Assembly (NCBI GenBank): GCA_023407175.1
Contig: JAEYMU010000026.1
Location: 1 to 64,000, forward strand
From: Bacillota bacterium
Lineage (GTDB): Bacteria > Bacillota_A > Clostridia > Lachnospirales > Lachnospiraceae
Length of the DNA stretch: 64,000 bases
Direction: 5' to 3'
Below, one piece after another: positions 17,020-25,745 of the stretch. The translations under genes and the position numbers were made by a program. The notes under the pieces are model-generated. The model made no database searches. It saw only the letters and a list, made by a program, of their open reading frames with translations, and was not told the origin of the DNA. Position 1 is the stretch's first letter. Each line of letters begins with the position of its first letter.

Positions 17020-18417
17020 ATGATTAAAAATAATATCGCTAGTCTAGATGCAGATTATAAATTTATTATTGGAGAGAGTAGTAATAAGCGAACAAATAAT
17101 ATAGTTATTCCAGATATTCAAATGATTATTAAATCTCAAGGATCGTTTTTAGTGGTAGATCCTACATGTCATATACTAGATTCTATGAATAAAGAACTTA
17201 TTGAAAATGGATATAATATAGTTTTATTGAATTTGAGAAATGATACCGAAAGTGATAGTTGGAATCCTTTGTTACTTCCGTATAAGTATTATAAAATAGG
17301 TGATATTGATAAATCAATAGGGTTGCTCGTAGATATTTCTAACAATATTTTTATGCAGGATAATAAAGATAATGATCCGTTTTGGGATATTGCATCTAAG
17401 GATTTATTGGTAGGAATTTCGTTAATATTATTTGAGGAAGCAGTTAATATTAACCAAATAAATTTAAAAAGTGTTTTTCAAATAGCTTCTGTGGGTTTTG
17501 AACGTTTCTTATCAACATCCTTTCTAAAGGTTTATTTTGAACTCAAGAAAAATAACTTTGACTATGCCTATTCCTATATTGCAGGCACATTAAATGCTCC
17601 AAATGATACACGCAATAGTATATTATCTGTTTTTTATCAAAAAATTCGCACATATTCAATGGGTGAGAAGTTTTCATCCATTTTGTGCAAAGATAGTATT
17701 GATATGGAGGAATTAAGCAAAGCCAAGACCGCATTTTTTGTACAGTTTGAAGAAGAAAAATTTTATCCATCTCTTATTGTTTTTACTTTTATAACTCAAT
17801 TATTTCAAGTCTTAGCATCAGAAAGAATTAGTTTTAGAGATAAAAAATGGCCGATATTTTCTTTTATATGGGATGATTTTTTGTTGGCTGAAAAGTATCC
17901 ATATTTGGAACAATTACTTTATATTTGTAAAAATGTGAATATAAGATTGGTGTTTACGATAAGCAGCCTAAGCGCATTTGAAAATCGTTATGGAAAGTAT
18001 CTCATAGAGACACTAAAATCGCATGTAGATACATTTGTTTTTCAAAATATTAAAGAGAATATTTCAAGAGAATTCTTAGAATGTTTCTCTAAAAATAAGG
18101 ATGATAACTATGATATCACTGAAAATGAATTATTATTATTGACATCGAAAGGTATACAAATACAAAGTATTTTACACGAAAATACTTTGAAGACTATTGA
18201 TATGTACCATCATTGTAGCATTAATGAAACGGATCATCATATTGAATATTTTAAAATAGACGAATTTGTTAAAATGAAGAAAATAATAGAACCAAATAAT
18301 AATAACTTAATTAACAATATATTTGACAGAAATCCGGAGATAGATGACTTGATCCGTAGAATAGATCGTAAGATAGACGAATTAGAGAAGGAAGAAGCGG
18401 ATGAAAAGGAACAATAA
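17020..18417 (+). CDS. TraG/VirD4-like ATPase with degenerate Walker A
   Basis: A 465-aa protein whose core aligns with type IV coupling proteins: GSFLVVDPTCHILDS (41-55), the following NGYNIVLLNL and WNPL, DPFWDIASKDLL (119-130), and a Walker B region FIWDDFLLAEKYPYLEQLL (283-301) then NIRLVFTISSLSAFENRYG. The Walker A position reads GESSNKRT (18-25): Arg replaces the catalytic Lys and the last Gly is lost, so ATP hydrolysis is doubtful. The N-terminal membrane anchor and most of the all-alpha domain typical of VirD4 are reduced. The C terminus is a charged coiled coil. No relaxase or mating-pore gene is near. It is translated with the membrane NTPase upstream, which may replace the missing anchor. 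AAGGAGG lies before ATG. Confidence 0.8.
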   Translation: MIKNNIASLDADYKFIIGESSNKRTNNIVIPDIQMIIKSQGSFLVVDPTCHILDSMNKELIENGYNIVLLNLRNDTESDSWNPLLLPYKYYKIGDIDKSIGLLVDISNNIFMQDNKDNDPFWDIASKDLLVGISLILFEEAVNINQINLKSVFQIASVGFERFLSTSFLKVYFELKKNNFDYAYSYIAGTLNAPNDTRNSILSVFYQKIRTYSMGEKFSSILCKDSIDMEELSKAKTAFFVQFEEEKFYPSLIVFTFITQLFQVLASERISFRDKKWPIFSFIWDDFLLAEKYPYLEQLLYICKNVNIRLVFTISSLSAFENRYGKYLIETLKSHVDTFVFQNIKENISREFLECFSKNKDDNYDITENELLLLTSKGIQIQSILHENTLKTIDMYHHCSINETDHHIEYFKIDEFVKMKKIIEPNNNNLINNIFDRNPEIDDLIRRIDRKIDELEKEEADEKEQ

Positions 18418-18487
18418 AGGATTAAACAAACGAGAGATAAAACTATACGGTTATGGAAAGAAGACCATAATAAAAAATGCATCTTAA
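18401..18487 (+). CDS. Possible 28-aa ORF overlapping the TraG-like gene
   Basis: MKRNNKGLNKREIKLYGYGK onward overlaps the end of the TraG-like gene by 17 bases; the upstream GGAAGAAG could act as ribosome site. It is very short and basic and may be the start of a truncated third gene. From here to attR (18488-18739) no other gene is seen. Confidence 0.25.
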   Translation: MKRNNKGLNKREIKLYGYGKKTIIKNAS

Positions 18488-18608
18488 GTGATATAGAAGT
18501 TAATGAAATGTTTTGTTTGGATATTGATTGATGATATTGGTCTACTCAAATGAAATCAAATTTGGATAATATTAATTGATTATAAACGAGAGTTTATTAT
18601 TTAATATT

Positions 18609-18630
18609 TTGGAATGCAATTGGAATGCAA
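18609..18630 (+). repeat. Right subterminal GGAATGCAA pair
   Basis: Identical to 6808-6829 over 22 bases and in the same orientation; it lies 109 bases inside attR. It is a probable integrase arm-binding site. Confidence 0.65.
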
Positions 18631-18739
18631 CTATGATAAAAAGTAATGGAAATATGAATAAATAAAAAATAAAACCCTTGAAAACAACATAGAATAAGGC
18701 AAATTCGAAAGCAATATAAAGCAAAAAAACGATCTTATA

Positions 18740-18794
18740 AGACTAAGGATCTAGTCCGGGTTTCTGGGTAGGGGTTCAAGTCCCCTTGACTGCA
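18740..18794 (+). repeat. attR: 55-bp direct repeat
   Basis: A perfect copy of 6694-6748. It is the displaced 3' half of the original tRNA-Leu(AAG), with no 5' half in front. The original tRNA terminator follows at 18829. Confidence 0.92.
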
Positions 18795-18828
18795 TAATGC
18801 GGGAAATACCTCGCACTTGTTAAAATAA

Positions 18829-18868
18829 GGGTTTCAAAGCTTGGATAAGCTTTGAAACCCTTGTTTTT
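18829..18868 (+). terminator. Original terminator of tRNA-Leu(AAG)
   Basis: AAGGGTTTCAAAGCTT pairs with AAGCTTTGAAACCCTT around a short GGAT loop, followed by seven T residues. Its place just after attR marks it as the pre-insertion tRNA terminator. Confidence 0.85.
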
Positions 18869-18979
18869 TTATGTTTGCGAAAATAGATATAAAGGTATAT
18901 AATGTAAAAATATTAGCGTACTGGTAATATCTTAGGTGAATGTGGATGATTTTACTATTCGAAATATTGTGGAGGCTTT

Positions 18980-19948
18980 ATGGCGTATACTTTTTTGAAT
19001 TTAGCTGAAGAAGTACTTTTGCAGTCAAATGTACCAATGACTTACCAAGAGATTTGGAATAGTGCAAAAGAATTGGGCTTAAATGGTAAACTGAGATCGG
19101 TAGGGAAAACACCTTGGCAAACTCTGGGAGCAAGACTTTTTGTAGAGGTTAGAGATAATCAAAATACTGTTTTTGTTAAAGTAGGGCAAAGACCAACTCG
19201 TTTTTACTTGGCAGCTAAACAACAAACGTTACCAAATGATATAATCGATAAATTACGGACTAAAAGTGAAAATAAGATGCTTCAGCCAGATTTTAAAGAA
19301 AGAATACTTCATCCTTTATTAGCATATTTTGTTTATTCTAATCCATTATTTAAAGGCGGTAAAGGGGTTTTAACTAAAACAATTTACCATGAAAAATCGT
19401 CCAAAAAAGGTTATAATGAATGGTTACATCCAGATATGGTAGGTTTTTATTTGCCTCTTAATGATTGGAATAAAGGATTAATTGATTTTAATCGTATTTC
19501 AGAAAATAATATTTTAAAGCTTTATTCTTTTGAACTAAAAAAAAGTATAAATAAAGCAACCTATAGAGAATCATTTTTTCAGGCTGTTTCTAATTCATCT
19601 TGGGCAAATGAAGGCTATTTAGTTACTCCCTTTATACAGGAAGATGATGATTTGCTCAATGAGTTAGAAAGATTATCAATGTCATTTGGCATCGGTATAA
19701 TACATTTAGACTTAGAGGATATTGATTCCTCTAAAATTATATATCCATCTAAAACTAAAAGTAATTTGGATTGGGAAACAATGAACAAATTAAGTGATGA
19801 AAATCCGGACTTTAATAAATTTCTTGAGGACGTAAAAATTGATTTTGAATCACAGAGAATTCATAAAACTGAATATGAGAAAATCATCGATAATCCGGAG
19901 GAATATATAAGTAAAAATATATTTAAGAAAAATGTGGATTGTAATTAA
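18980..19948 (+). CDS. HARE-HTH protein with nuclease-like core (COG2958-like)
   Basis: A 322-aa protein. Residues 3-78 match the HARE-HTH winged helix (TFLNLAEEVLL, MTYQEIWNSAKELGL, TPWQTLGARLF) found on restriction enzymes and chromatin proteins. The C-terminal region has a PD-(D/E)xK-like arrangement: HPD at 150-152, then the ExK of FELKK at 185-188, followed by a helix with YRESFFQAVSNSSWANEG. I infer a DNA-targeting or restriction-like role. It lies just outside attR but is AT-rich like the element, so it may belong to another transferred segment. GGAGG precedes ATG. No methyltransferase is next to it. Confidence 0.75.
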   Translation: MAYTFLNLAEEVLLQSNVPMTYQEIWNSAKELGLNGKLRSVGKTPWQTLGARLFVEVRDNQNTVFVKVGQRPTRFYLAAKQQTLPNDIIDKLRTKSENKMLQPDFKERILHPLLAYFVYSNPLFKGGKGVLTKTIYHEKSSKKGYNEWLHPDMVGFYLPLNDWNKGLIDFNRISENNILKLYSFELKKSINKATYRESFFQAVSNSSWANEGYLVTPFIQEDDDLLNELERLSMSFGIGIIHLDLEDIDSSKIIYPSKTKSNLDWETMNKLSDENPDFNKFLEDVKIDFESQRIHKTEYEKIIDNPEEYISKNIFKKNVDCN

Positions 19949-20152
19949 TAAATTGATATGTTAAATGCAGCATGGGTAAATGACAGCTATAAATGGCTTC
20001 CCCTCAAAAACTTTAAAATACCAACATATTTCCATCACAAGTCCATCATATAGCCTTTGTATGATTAAGATATAAAGATAATATTTCCAATGCAGGAAGA
20101 AATCTGTATGGAAAATACCATTATTATATCAATCACGAAAGGAAGATGGAAA

Positions 20153-22222
20153 ATGAAAAAATGTAAAACAGCCAGCCTGCTGATAATAGTTACATTAATA
20201 TTATCCATGGTGGCACCTTCAGTTATGCCTGCATTTAATAATGTCACAGTTGCCGATGCGTCAACAACGGTAAAGCTGAATGCAACCAAGCTGACCCTGA
20301 AGGTTGGAGACACCTACAAATTAAAGGTAAAAGGAACAACAAAGACCGTGACCTGGTCCTCCGGCAACAAGTCAATTGCGTCTGTATCCAGTAAAGGAAA
20401 AGTAACTGCCAAGGCAGAAGGAACGGCAACAATTACAGGTAAGGTAGGTACCAAGAAATATACCTGTAAGGTAACCGTCAAAGCAGTGGAAACAACCATA
20501 TATGGCAAGGTAACGGCTGTAAATGGTAAGAAGATAACACTTGCCCTCGGTACATTAAAGGAACAAGGCGGAAGTCAGCCCAGCGGAACTCCAGCCCAGC
20601 CTAGTGGGACTCCAGCTCAACCCAGCGGAACCCCGGAAGCAGCCCAGTCCACGTCTGCGCCATCCTCGGATGCTTCGAAAACTGCCCCTGGATCAGCCTC
20701 CGGGAATACAAATAATAACCAAGGTGCTGCAAACCAGACGGGAGGTCAGGCGGGAGAAACACCGGATTTGCTGACTCTGACGGGAGAGACAGTGACCATT
20801 ACAATTTCAGATACAAGTATTCTTTCCAAGGAGAGTATGCAGGGGCCGGGCGACAAAACCGATGGCAGCAGTACCTCTGCAACGACCACCACAGATAATA
20901 CGGCGTCTTTGTCTGATATTGTGGAGGGAAGCATATTAAAGGTAACCTATAAGACAAGCACTGATAATCTGGTATCCGTTGTTATCCTGGGAGCGGGTCA
21001 GGCGGGCACAGGCCAGCCGGGAGGCACTGGAGGAACAGGCGGAAGCACCAGTGTCAGTACGGGAACCGGTGCATATAATCTGACAGATGGAGAAGCACTG
21101 ACCGGTGGAACCTATACTTCTGCAAATGCGGATGAAAATGCAATCAGAGCAGATAATAAAATAACCGCCTCATTAACCGATGTAACGGTAAGCAAAACGG
21201 GAGGGGCTGCCTCCAATAGTGATGCAAGCAGCTTTTACGGTTTGAATGCGGCGGTGCTGGCACTGGGTGGTGCAACTCTGAATATCACCGGAGGCAGTGT
21301 TACGGCAACGACGGAAGGCTCAAACGGTGTTTTTGCTTACGATGGAGCAACAATTAATATCAAGGATACAATAATTAATGTATCGGGAGGTAATGCAGGA
21401 GGGATTGAGGTCGCAGGAGGAGGTATTCTCAATGCTACCAATCTTACCGTAACCTCCAAGGTCAAGGCGGCAATCCGCAGTGACAGAGGGGGCGGAACCC
21501 TGACGGTTAATGGAGGTACTTACACTACCAGCGGCTCGTCGGGAGCACCAGCGGTATACAGCACCGCAGATATTACAGTGAATGATGCCACATTGACGGC
21601 AAATGATTCCGAAGCAATTGTTGTGGAAGGATTAAATTCCGTAACGCTGAATAATTGCATTATCACAGGAGCTATGTCGGGAACTTATGGCTCGGCAAGC
21701 AGTGAAAATATTCATAATGTGATGCTGTACCAGAGCATGTCCGGCGATGCGGAGGTAGGAAACAGCAGCTTTACCATGACAGGGGGATCACTTACCTCCA
21801 GAAACGGGGATATGTTCTATGTTACCAATACGGATTGTGTGATTACGCTTAGTAAAGCAGCCCTTACGCTTGCAGATGGTACAAAGCTTCTGGTCGTAGC
21901 CGGAAATGATGGTTCAAGAGGCTGGGGCAGCGCTGGAGCAAATGGCGGTAACTGTACCTTTACAGTCAATAACCAGACAATATCCGGTAATATTACCGTT
22001 GACAAGATCTCCAAGCTAAACCTGACAATAAAGACCTCCTCAACCTATACAGGAGCAATCAATTCGGATGGCACCAGTGCTTCGGCACTTAGTGTAACCC
22101 TTGATTCAACAAGTACCTGGACACTTACCGGTGACAGCTATATTACAGAGTTTAACGGAAGCATGAGCAATGTTAATACCAATGGACATACTCTGTATGT
22201 AAACGGTGTTGCAATGAATTAA
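20153..22222 (+). CDS. Secreted BIG2 and beta-helix-repeat protein
   Basis: A 689-aa exported protein. Residues 1-36 are a signal peptide. Residues 38-112 are a bacterial Ig-like (BIG2) domain (LKVGDTYKLKVKG, VTWSSGNKSIASVSSKGKVTA). Next comes a low-complexity linker with three PSGTPAQ-type repeats and Ser/Thr/Gly-rich stretches. From about 300 onward there are repeated short beta strands (TLNITGGSVTA, GTLTVNGGTYT, TFTVNNQTI) typical of right-handed beta-helix or autotransporter-like folds. No LPXTG or SLH anchor is seen. A role in adhesion or carbohydrate binding is plausible. GGAAG lies before the chosen ATG; the in-frame ATG at 20090 would mask the signal peptide. Confidence 0.85.
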   Translation: MKKCKTASLLIIVTLILSMVAPSVMPAFNNVTVADASTTVKLNATKLTLKVGDTYKLKVKGTTKTVTWSSGNKSIASVSSKGKVTAKAEGTATITGKVGTKKYTCKVTVKAVETTIYGKVTAVNGKKITLALGTLKEQGGSQPSGTPAQPSGTPAQPSGTPEAAQSTSAPSSDASKTAPGSASGNTNNNQGAANQTGGQAGETPDLLTLTGETVTITISDTSILSKESMQGPGDKTDGSSTSATTTTDNTASLSDIVEGSILKVTYKTSTDNLVSVVILGAGQAGTGQPGGTGGTGGSTSVSTGTGAYNLTDGEALTGGTYTSANADENAIRADNKITASLTDVTVSKTGGAASNSDASSFYGLNAAVLALGGATLNITGGSVTATTEGSNGVFAYDGATINIKDTIINVSGGNAGGIEVAGGGILNATNLTVTSKVKAAIRSDRGGGTLTVNGGTYTTSGSSGAPAVYSTADITVNDATLTANDSEAIVVEGLNSVTLNNCIITGAMSGTYGSASSENIHNVMLYQSMSGDAEVGNSSFTMTGGSLTSRNGDMFYVTNTDCVITLSKAALTLADGTKLLVVAGNDGSRGWGSAGANGGNCTFTVNNQTISGNITVDKISKLNLTIKTSSTYTGAINSDGTSASALSVTLDSTSTWTLTGDSYITEFNGSMSNVNTNGHTLYVNGVAMN

Positions 22223-22244
22223 TAAAACAGGGATACCAATATCA

Positions 22245-22286
22245 AAAGCCCGCAGGAAAGATACAATTCTTCTCTGCGGGCTTTAT
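22245..22286 (+). terminator. Intrinsic terminator after the BIG2 gene
   Basis: AAAGCCCGCA pairs with TGCGGGCTTT. Confidence 0.8.
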
Positions 22287-22431
22287 AATAGCTGAGACGG
22301 CAGGAACAATGATAAAGACGTGATAACATTGTCCGCATACGGCCCTAAGTATAAGCATATGTTATAACAGGAAAAGTGGAATTCTTGTTATTGAAGTCCG
22401 GTAAGCCGGAAGAAACGGAGAGGTGGTTTTT

Positions 22432-22713
22432 ATGGAAATCTTAAGCCAGTATGTAGTAGTTATCATTATGGCAATTTGTCTTTGTCTGGGATATATCATC
22501 AAGAACAGCCTGGATTTTATCCCGAACAAATACATACCGCTCATCATGGCAGTGATAGGTATTTTTTTAAATGCCTGGCTCAAGGGATGGGTATTCACGC
22601 CGGAGATATTACTCGGAGGTATGGCAAGCGGCCTGGCCAGTACAGGAGCCTTTGAGTTGGTCAGGAATATGGCGGAGAAGGATACGGAAAAAGATAAGGA
22701 AGAAACACGATGA
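22432..22713 (+). CDS. Phage-holin-family small membrane protein
   Basis: A 93-aa protein with two or three hydrophobic segments (about 6-22, 33-50 and 58-75), a pattern like the phage holin superfamily (GIFLNAWLKGW, then LLGGMASGLASTGAFELVRN), and a charged tail EKDTEKDKEE. Such genes are common as stand-alone chromosomal copies in Clostridia. No endolysin or other phage gene is nearby. GAGAGGTGG precedes ATG 22432; a GTG at 22423 in frame is less likely. Confidence 0.7.
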   Translation: MEILSQYVVVIIMAICLCLGYIIKNSLDFIPNKYIPLIMAVIGIFLNAWLKGWVFTPEILLGGMASGLASTGAFELVRNMAEKDTEKDKEETR

Positions 22714-22723
22714 TATCGGAAAG

Positions 22724-23353
22724 CTATTCGGCTTTTTCCCTTATCATCTCCAGTCGTCTGGCAATATACTTTCCGATGATTTCATTGGGGTTATCGAATT
22801 CGCAGCCATACAGATAGCCGTTTCCGCTTCTGAATTCACGGGTATGGATAATGCTTGCAGTGAGCGTTTCCTGTGAATTCTCATTGACGCTGAATGAAAT
22901 TTCAATTTTAGCAAATTCCTCAATCTTGACCTTGCTTATGATCCCCATTCCGGTCATACTGATATCCTTAAGAATGCAGCTGATATACCTGGGGCTACCG
23001 GCAGCAATAATCTTTGCGGTAACGGGCCTGCCGATTAATAGACGGTAGGCATTTCTGTGGCCGATGGGCTTTGCCTCCTGCTCCGTCTGAAGGGCATACA
23101 GGTTTTGGCCGCTATAAGAGACAGAGCGGGGATTTAGGCCGCTAAAAGAATACACAGCAGCATCATTTTTATAAATTAGGTCGAAATTCTTCAATTTCTT
23201 CGCAGGAATTGTTTTTCCGGCACTTTTTACTGCTGTAACGTATACGGTATCTGCATATTTATAAAGTAATGCGGAACTTACCATATGTCTTTCATCCATG
23301 TAATAAAATTGTAATTCAACAAGTGTATTAACTGGTATGTCATAAAGCTTCAT
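22724..23353 (-). CDS. PilZ-domain protein, YcgR-like
   Basis: A 209-aa c-di-GMP receptor candidate. Residues 1-85 resemble the YcgR N-terminal domain. The PilZ domain (about 98-205) has the RNAYR box (RxxxR type) and DISMTGMG (D/NxSxxG) that bind c-di-GMP. In Firmicutes such proteins slow flagella or control exopolysaccharide. A GGDEF-EAL enzyme (43983) in the same window could supply the signal. It is convergent with the holin-like gene, 10 bases away. Confidence 0.85.
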   Translation of the reverse strand: MKLYDIPVNTLVELQFYYMDERHMVSSALLYKYADTVYVTAVKSAGKTIPAKKLKNFDLIYKNDAAVYSFSGLNPRSVSYSGQNLYALQTEQEAKPIGHRNAYRLLIGRPVTAKIIAAGSPRYISCILKDISMTGMGIISKVKIEEFAKIEISFSVNENSQETLTASIIHTREFRSGNGYLYGCEFDNPNEIIGKYIARRLEMIREKAE

Positions 23354-23585
23354 CTGCTGATTGCGCCTGCCTTATCTAGAATGTGAATGCTGTAATACAG
23401 TTGAGAAAATGGAATATGAAATTCAAGATACTTCCAGTATAACATAGATTTGTTCTAGGAACAATATCCCATTTACTTATAATTCATACTATGCAAGCTG
23501 ATGTGAAATAAAGACGGGAAAGGATTAACAAAATCATGCCTGCCTTAATACTATGGGAATAAAGAGTTTTCTACGGAGGATTTTC

Positions 23586-24398
23586 ATGGGGTATTTTGTG
23601 AACGGAAAAGATGATGTTAAAATTTTTGTACAAGATCTTAATCCGGAGTACGAGAAGACAATCCTGTTTCTGCACGGCTGGCCGGCAAATTATAAGCTGT
23701 TTGAGTACCAGCTGGACCAGCTTCCCAATTACGGGTTTCGCTGTATCGGCATTGATACCAGAGGCTTTGGCAATTCCGATAAACCGTTTCAGGGCTATGA
23801 TTATGACACGCTGGCAGACGATGTCAGGAATGTAATTGATGCGCTGGGATTAAAGAACATAACACTGGCCGGGCATTCAACCGGGGGAGCAATTGCAATC
23901 CGGTATATGGCGCGGCATAATGGACATGGCGTAGCAAAGCTGGCCCTGTTTGCAGCTGCGGCTCCCAGCCTGATTAAACGGCCTGATTTTCCATACGGAC
24001 TGGATAAGGAAGCGGTACTCGATATTATCCACGGAACCCTTACCGATCGTCCGCAGATGCTGCAAAACTTTGGGGATATGTTTTTCTTTCAGCATATTAC
24101 CAATGCCTTTTCCGACTGGTTCTTCCAGCTGGGCTTGCAGGCTGCAGGCTGGGCGACTGCCGCAATCTCCTATACCTGGATTAATGAGGTGTTATTCTCG
24201 GATTTGGGCAAGATTCAGGTGCCTACGCTGATCATTCATGGCATCCATGATAAGGTGGTTCCATTCCAATTAGGTGAGATTCAGCAGAAAATGATTAAGA
24301 ATGCCGTACTGCTGCCCTTTGAATTCAGCGGTCATGCAACATTCTATGACCAAAGGGATGATTTTAATTATGAACTGATGAAGTTTGCCAATAGTTAG
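23586..24398 (+). CDS. Alpha/beta hydrolase
   Basis: A 270-aa alpha/beta hydrolase-fold enzyme. It has an oxyanion HGWP loop (near 31-34), nucleophile Ser in GHSTGG (near 98), acid Asp in HGIHDKVVP (near 223) and catalytic His in SGHATFYDQ (near 249). The family includes haloperoxidase-like and ester hydrolases; the substrate is unknown. ACGGAGG before ATG 23586 favours this start over the in-frame ATG at 23553. It precedes hydF by about 140 bases, probably as a separate transcript. Confidence 0.88.
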   Translation: MGYFVNGKDDVKIFVQDLNPEYEKTILFLHGWPANYKLFEYQLDQLPNYGFRCIGIDTRGFGNSDKPFQGYDYDTLADDVRNVIDALGLKNITLAGHSTGGAIAIRYMARHNGHGVAKLALFAAAAPSLIKRPDFPYGLDKEAVLDIIHGTLTDRPQMLQNFGDMFFFQHITNAFSDWFFQLGLQAAGWATAAISYTWINEVLFSDLGKIQVPTLIIHGIHDKVVPFQLGEIQQKMIKNAVLLPFEFSGHATFYDQRDDFNYELMKFANS

Positions 24399-24535
24399 GA
24401 GGTGCATACCTGCTTATGCCTGGCTAGATGTCCCTTATCCCAGTCCCTACTTGCATGAAAGCCAAAGTTATGCTATATAAAATATAACTGATTTTTATAT
24501 CTTGAGTATAGCAAGGAAGGATACAGGTGAGATAA

Positions 24536-25741
24536 ATGGGACTTAACGATACACCGGCAGCGGACAGGGTGCATATCGGTTTCTTTGGCAAGAGAAATGC
24601 AGGCAAGTCGAGCATTGTAAATGCCGTAACCGGACAGGAGCTGGCAATCGTATCCGAGGTTAAGGGGACGACGACTGACCCCGTGTATAAGGCGATGGAG
24701 CTGCTTCCCATGGGTCCGGTTATGATTATCGATACACCGGGAATTGATGATGTGGGAAGCCTGGGCGAGCTTAGAATAAAGAAGACGAAACAGGTTTTAA
24801 ATAAGACGGACATAGCGGTGCTGGTGGTAGATGCAGCTTTGAGGAAGGCAAGGGAGGATGAGGAGTTGATTGCCCTTTTTGAGGAAAAGCAAATAGAATA
24901 TATCGTGGTATATAATAAATCCGATTTGCTGAAGGAATTAAGGCCGGCAAATATGCGCGAGATTTATGTCAGTGCCAGGAGCAGGACCAACATCGAGGCA
25001 CTAAAGGATAAGATTGCCGCTCTTGCACCGGGAGATAACCAGAAGCTAAAGATCGTCGGTGATCTGATTAACCCTTCCGATTTCGTGGTGCTGGTGACTC
25101 CGATTGATAAGGCCGCTCCAAAGGGACGGCTGATTTTGCCCCAGCAGCAGACAATCCGTGATATTCTGGAGGCTGATGCGACAGCAATTGTGGTCAAGGA
25201 ATTTGAACTAAGGGAAACACTGGAGAGTTTAGGAAAAAGACCAAAGCTTGTTATTACGGACAGCCAGGTATTTGCCAAGGTTAGTGCCGATACCCCAAGA
25301 GATATTATGCTAACCTCCTTCTCCATCCTCTTTGCCAGATATAAGGGTCTGCTTACAGAGGCAGTGAAGGGGGCTGCGGTGTTGGACAAGCTTGAGGAGG
25401 GGGACACGCTCCTGATATCGGAGGGATGTACCCATCACCGACAGTGTGATGACATCGGGCAGGTAAAGCTTCCCCGATGGATTCGCAAGTATACAGGGAA
25501 AGAGCTGAATTTTGAGTTTACCTCAGGAGGAGAATTCTTTGAGGACCTGACAAAATATAAATTAATTGTACACTGCGGCGGCTGTATGCTGCCGGAACGG
25601 GAAGTAAAATTCCGTTTAAAATGTGCTCAGGACCAAAACATACCTATGACCAATTACGGAATTTTGATTGCCTATATGCAGGGGATTTTAAGGCGGAGTC
25701 TGGAGCCCTTTCCCCATCTGCTGGCAGAGCTGGAGGAATGA
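24536..25741 (+). CDS. hydF: [FeFe]-hydrogenase maturation GTPase HydF
   Basis: A 401-aa scaffold protein on which the H-cluster 2Fe subsite is assembled before transfer to the hydrogenase. The GTPase domain has GKRNAGKS (18-25), switch TTTDP, DTPG (near 66-69) and NKSDLL. The C-terminal [4Fe-4S] domain carries CTHH (near 298) and HCGGC (near 346-350), matching the HydF CxH...HCxxC ligand set. Length is typical. hydE and hydG are not in the window. The aspA-like gene begins four bases after its stop, so the two are translationally coupled. Confidence 0.95.
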   Translation: MGLNDTPAADRVHIGFFGKRNAGKSSIVNAVTGQELAIVSEVKGTTTDPVYKAMELLPMGPVMIIDTPGIDDVGSLGELRIKKTKQVLNKTDIAVLVVDAALRKAREDEELIALFEEKQIEYIVVYNKSDLLKELRPANMREIYVSARSRTNIEALKDKIAALAPGDNQKLKIVGDLINPSDFVVLVTPIDKAAPKGRLILPQQQTIRDILEADATAIVVKEFELRETLESLGKRPKLVITDSQVFAKVSADTPRDIMLTSFSILFARYKGLLTEAVKGAAVLDKLEEGDTLLISEGCTHHRQCDDIGQVKLPRWIRKYTGKELNFEFTSGGEFFEDLTKYKLIVHCGGCMLPEREVKFRLKCAQDQNIPMTNYGILIAYMQGILRRSLEPFPHLLAELEE

Positions 25742-25745
25742 GCGG

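Larger units (their letters stand above)
6749..18794. mobile_element. Integrative element in tRNA-Leu(AAG), about 12 kb
   Basis: Bounded by 55-bp direct repeats of the tRNA 3' half, with a tyrosine integrase and two excisionase-like HTH genes inside. Content, left to right: SIR2-domain protein, HTH (-), small membrane protein, DUF932, RadC-like, chimeric ORF, orphan (-), HTH, integrase, SIR2-like fragment, STAND NTPase, TraG-like ATPase. The element is markedly more AT-rich than the chromosome on either side. It lacks a relaxase and mating-pore genes, so it is at most mobilisable or satellite-like. The integrase carries an in-frame stop, so it may now be immobile. Confidence 0.88.

Noticed and set aside
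17020..18417. Evidence that the element is a conjugative ICE
   Set aside because: No relaxase, VirB4, VirB6 or lytic transglycosylase gene is present and the TraG-like Walker A is degenerate.
22432..22713. Holin-like gene as a sign of a prophage
   Set aside because: No other phage structural, lysis or integration gene lies nearby; stand-alone holin-like genes are common in Clostridia.
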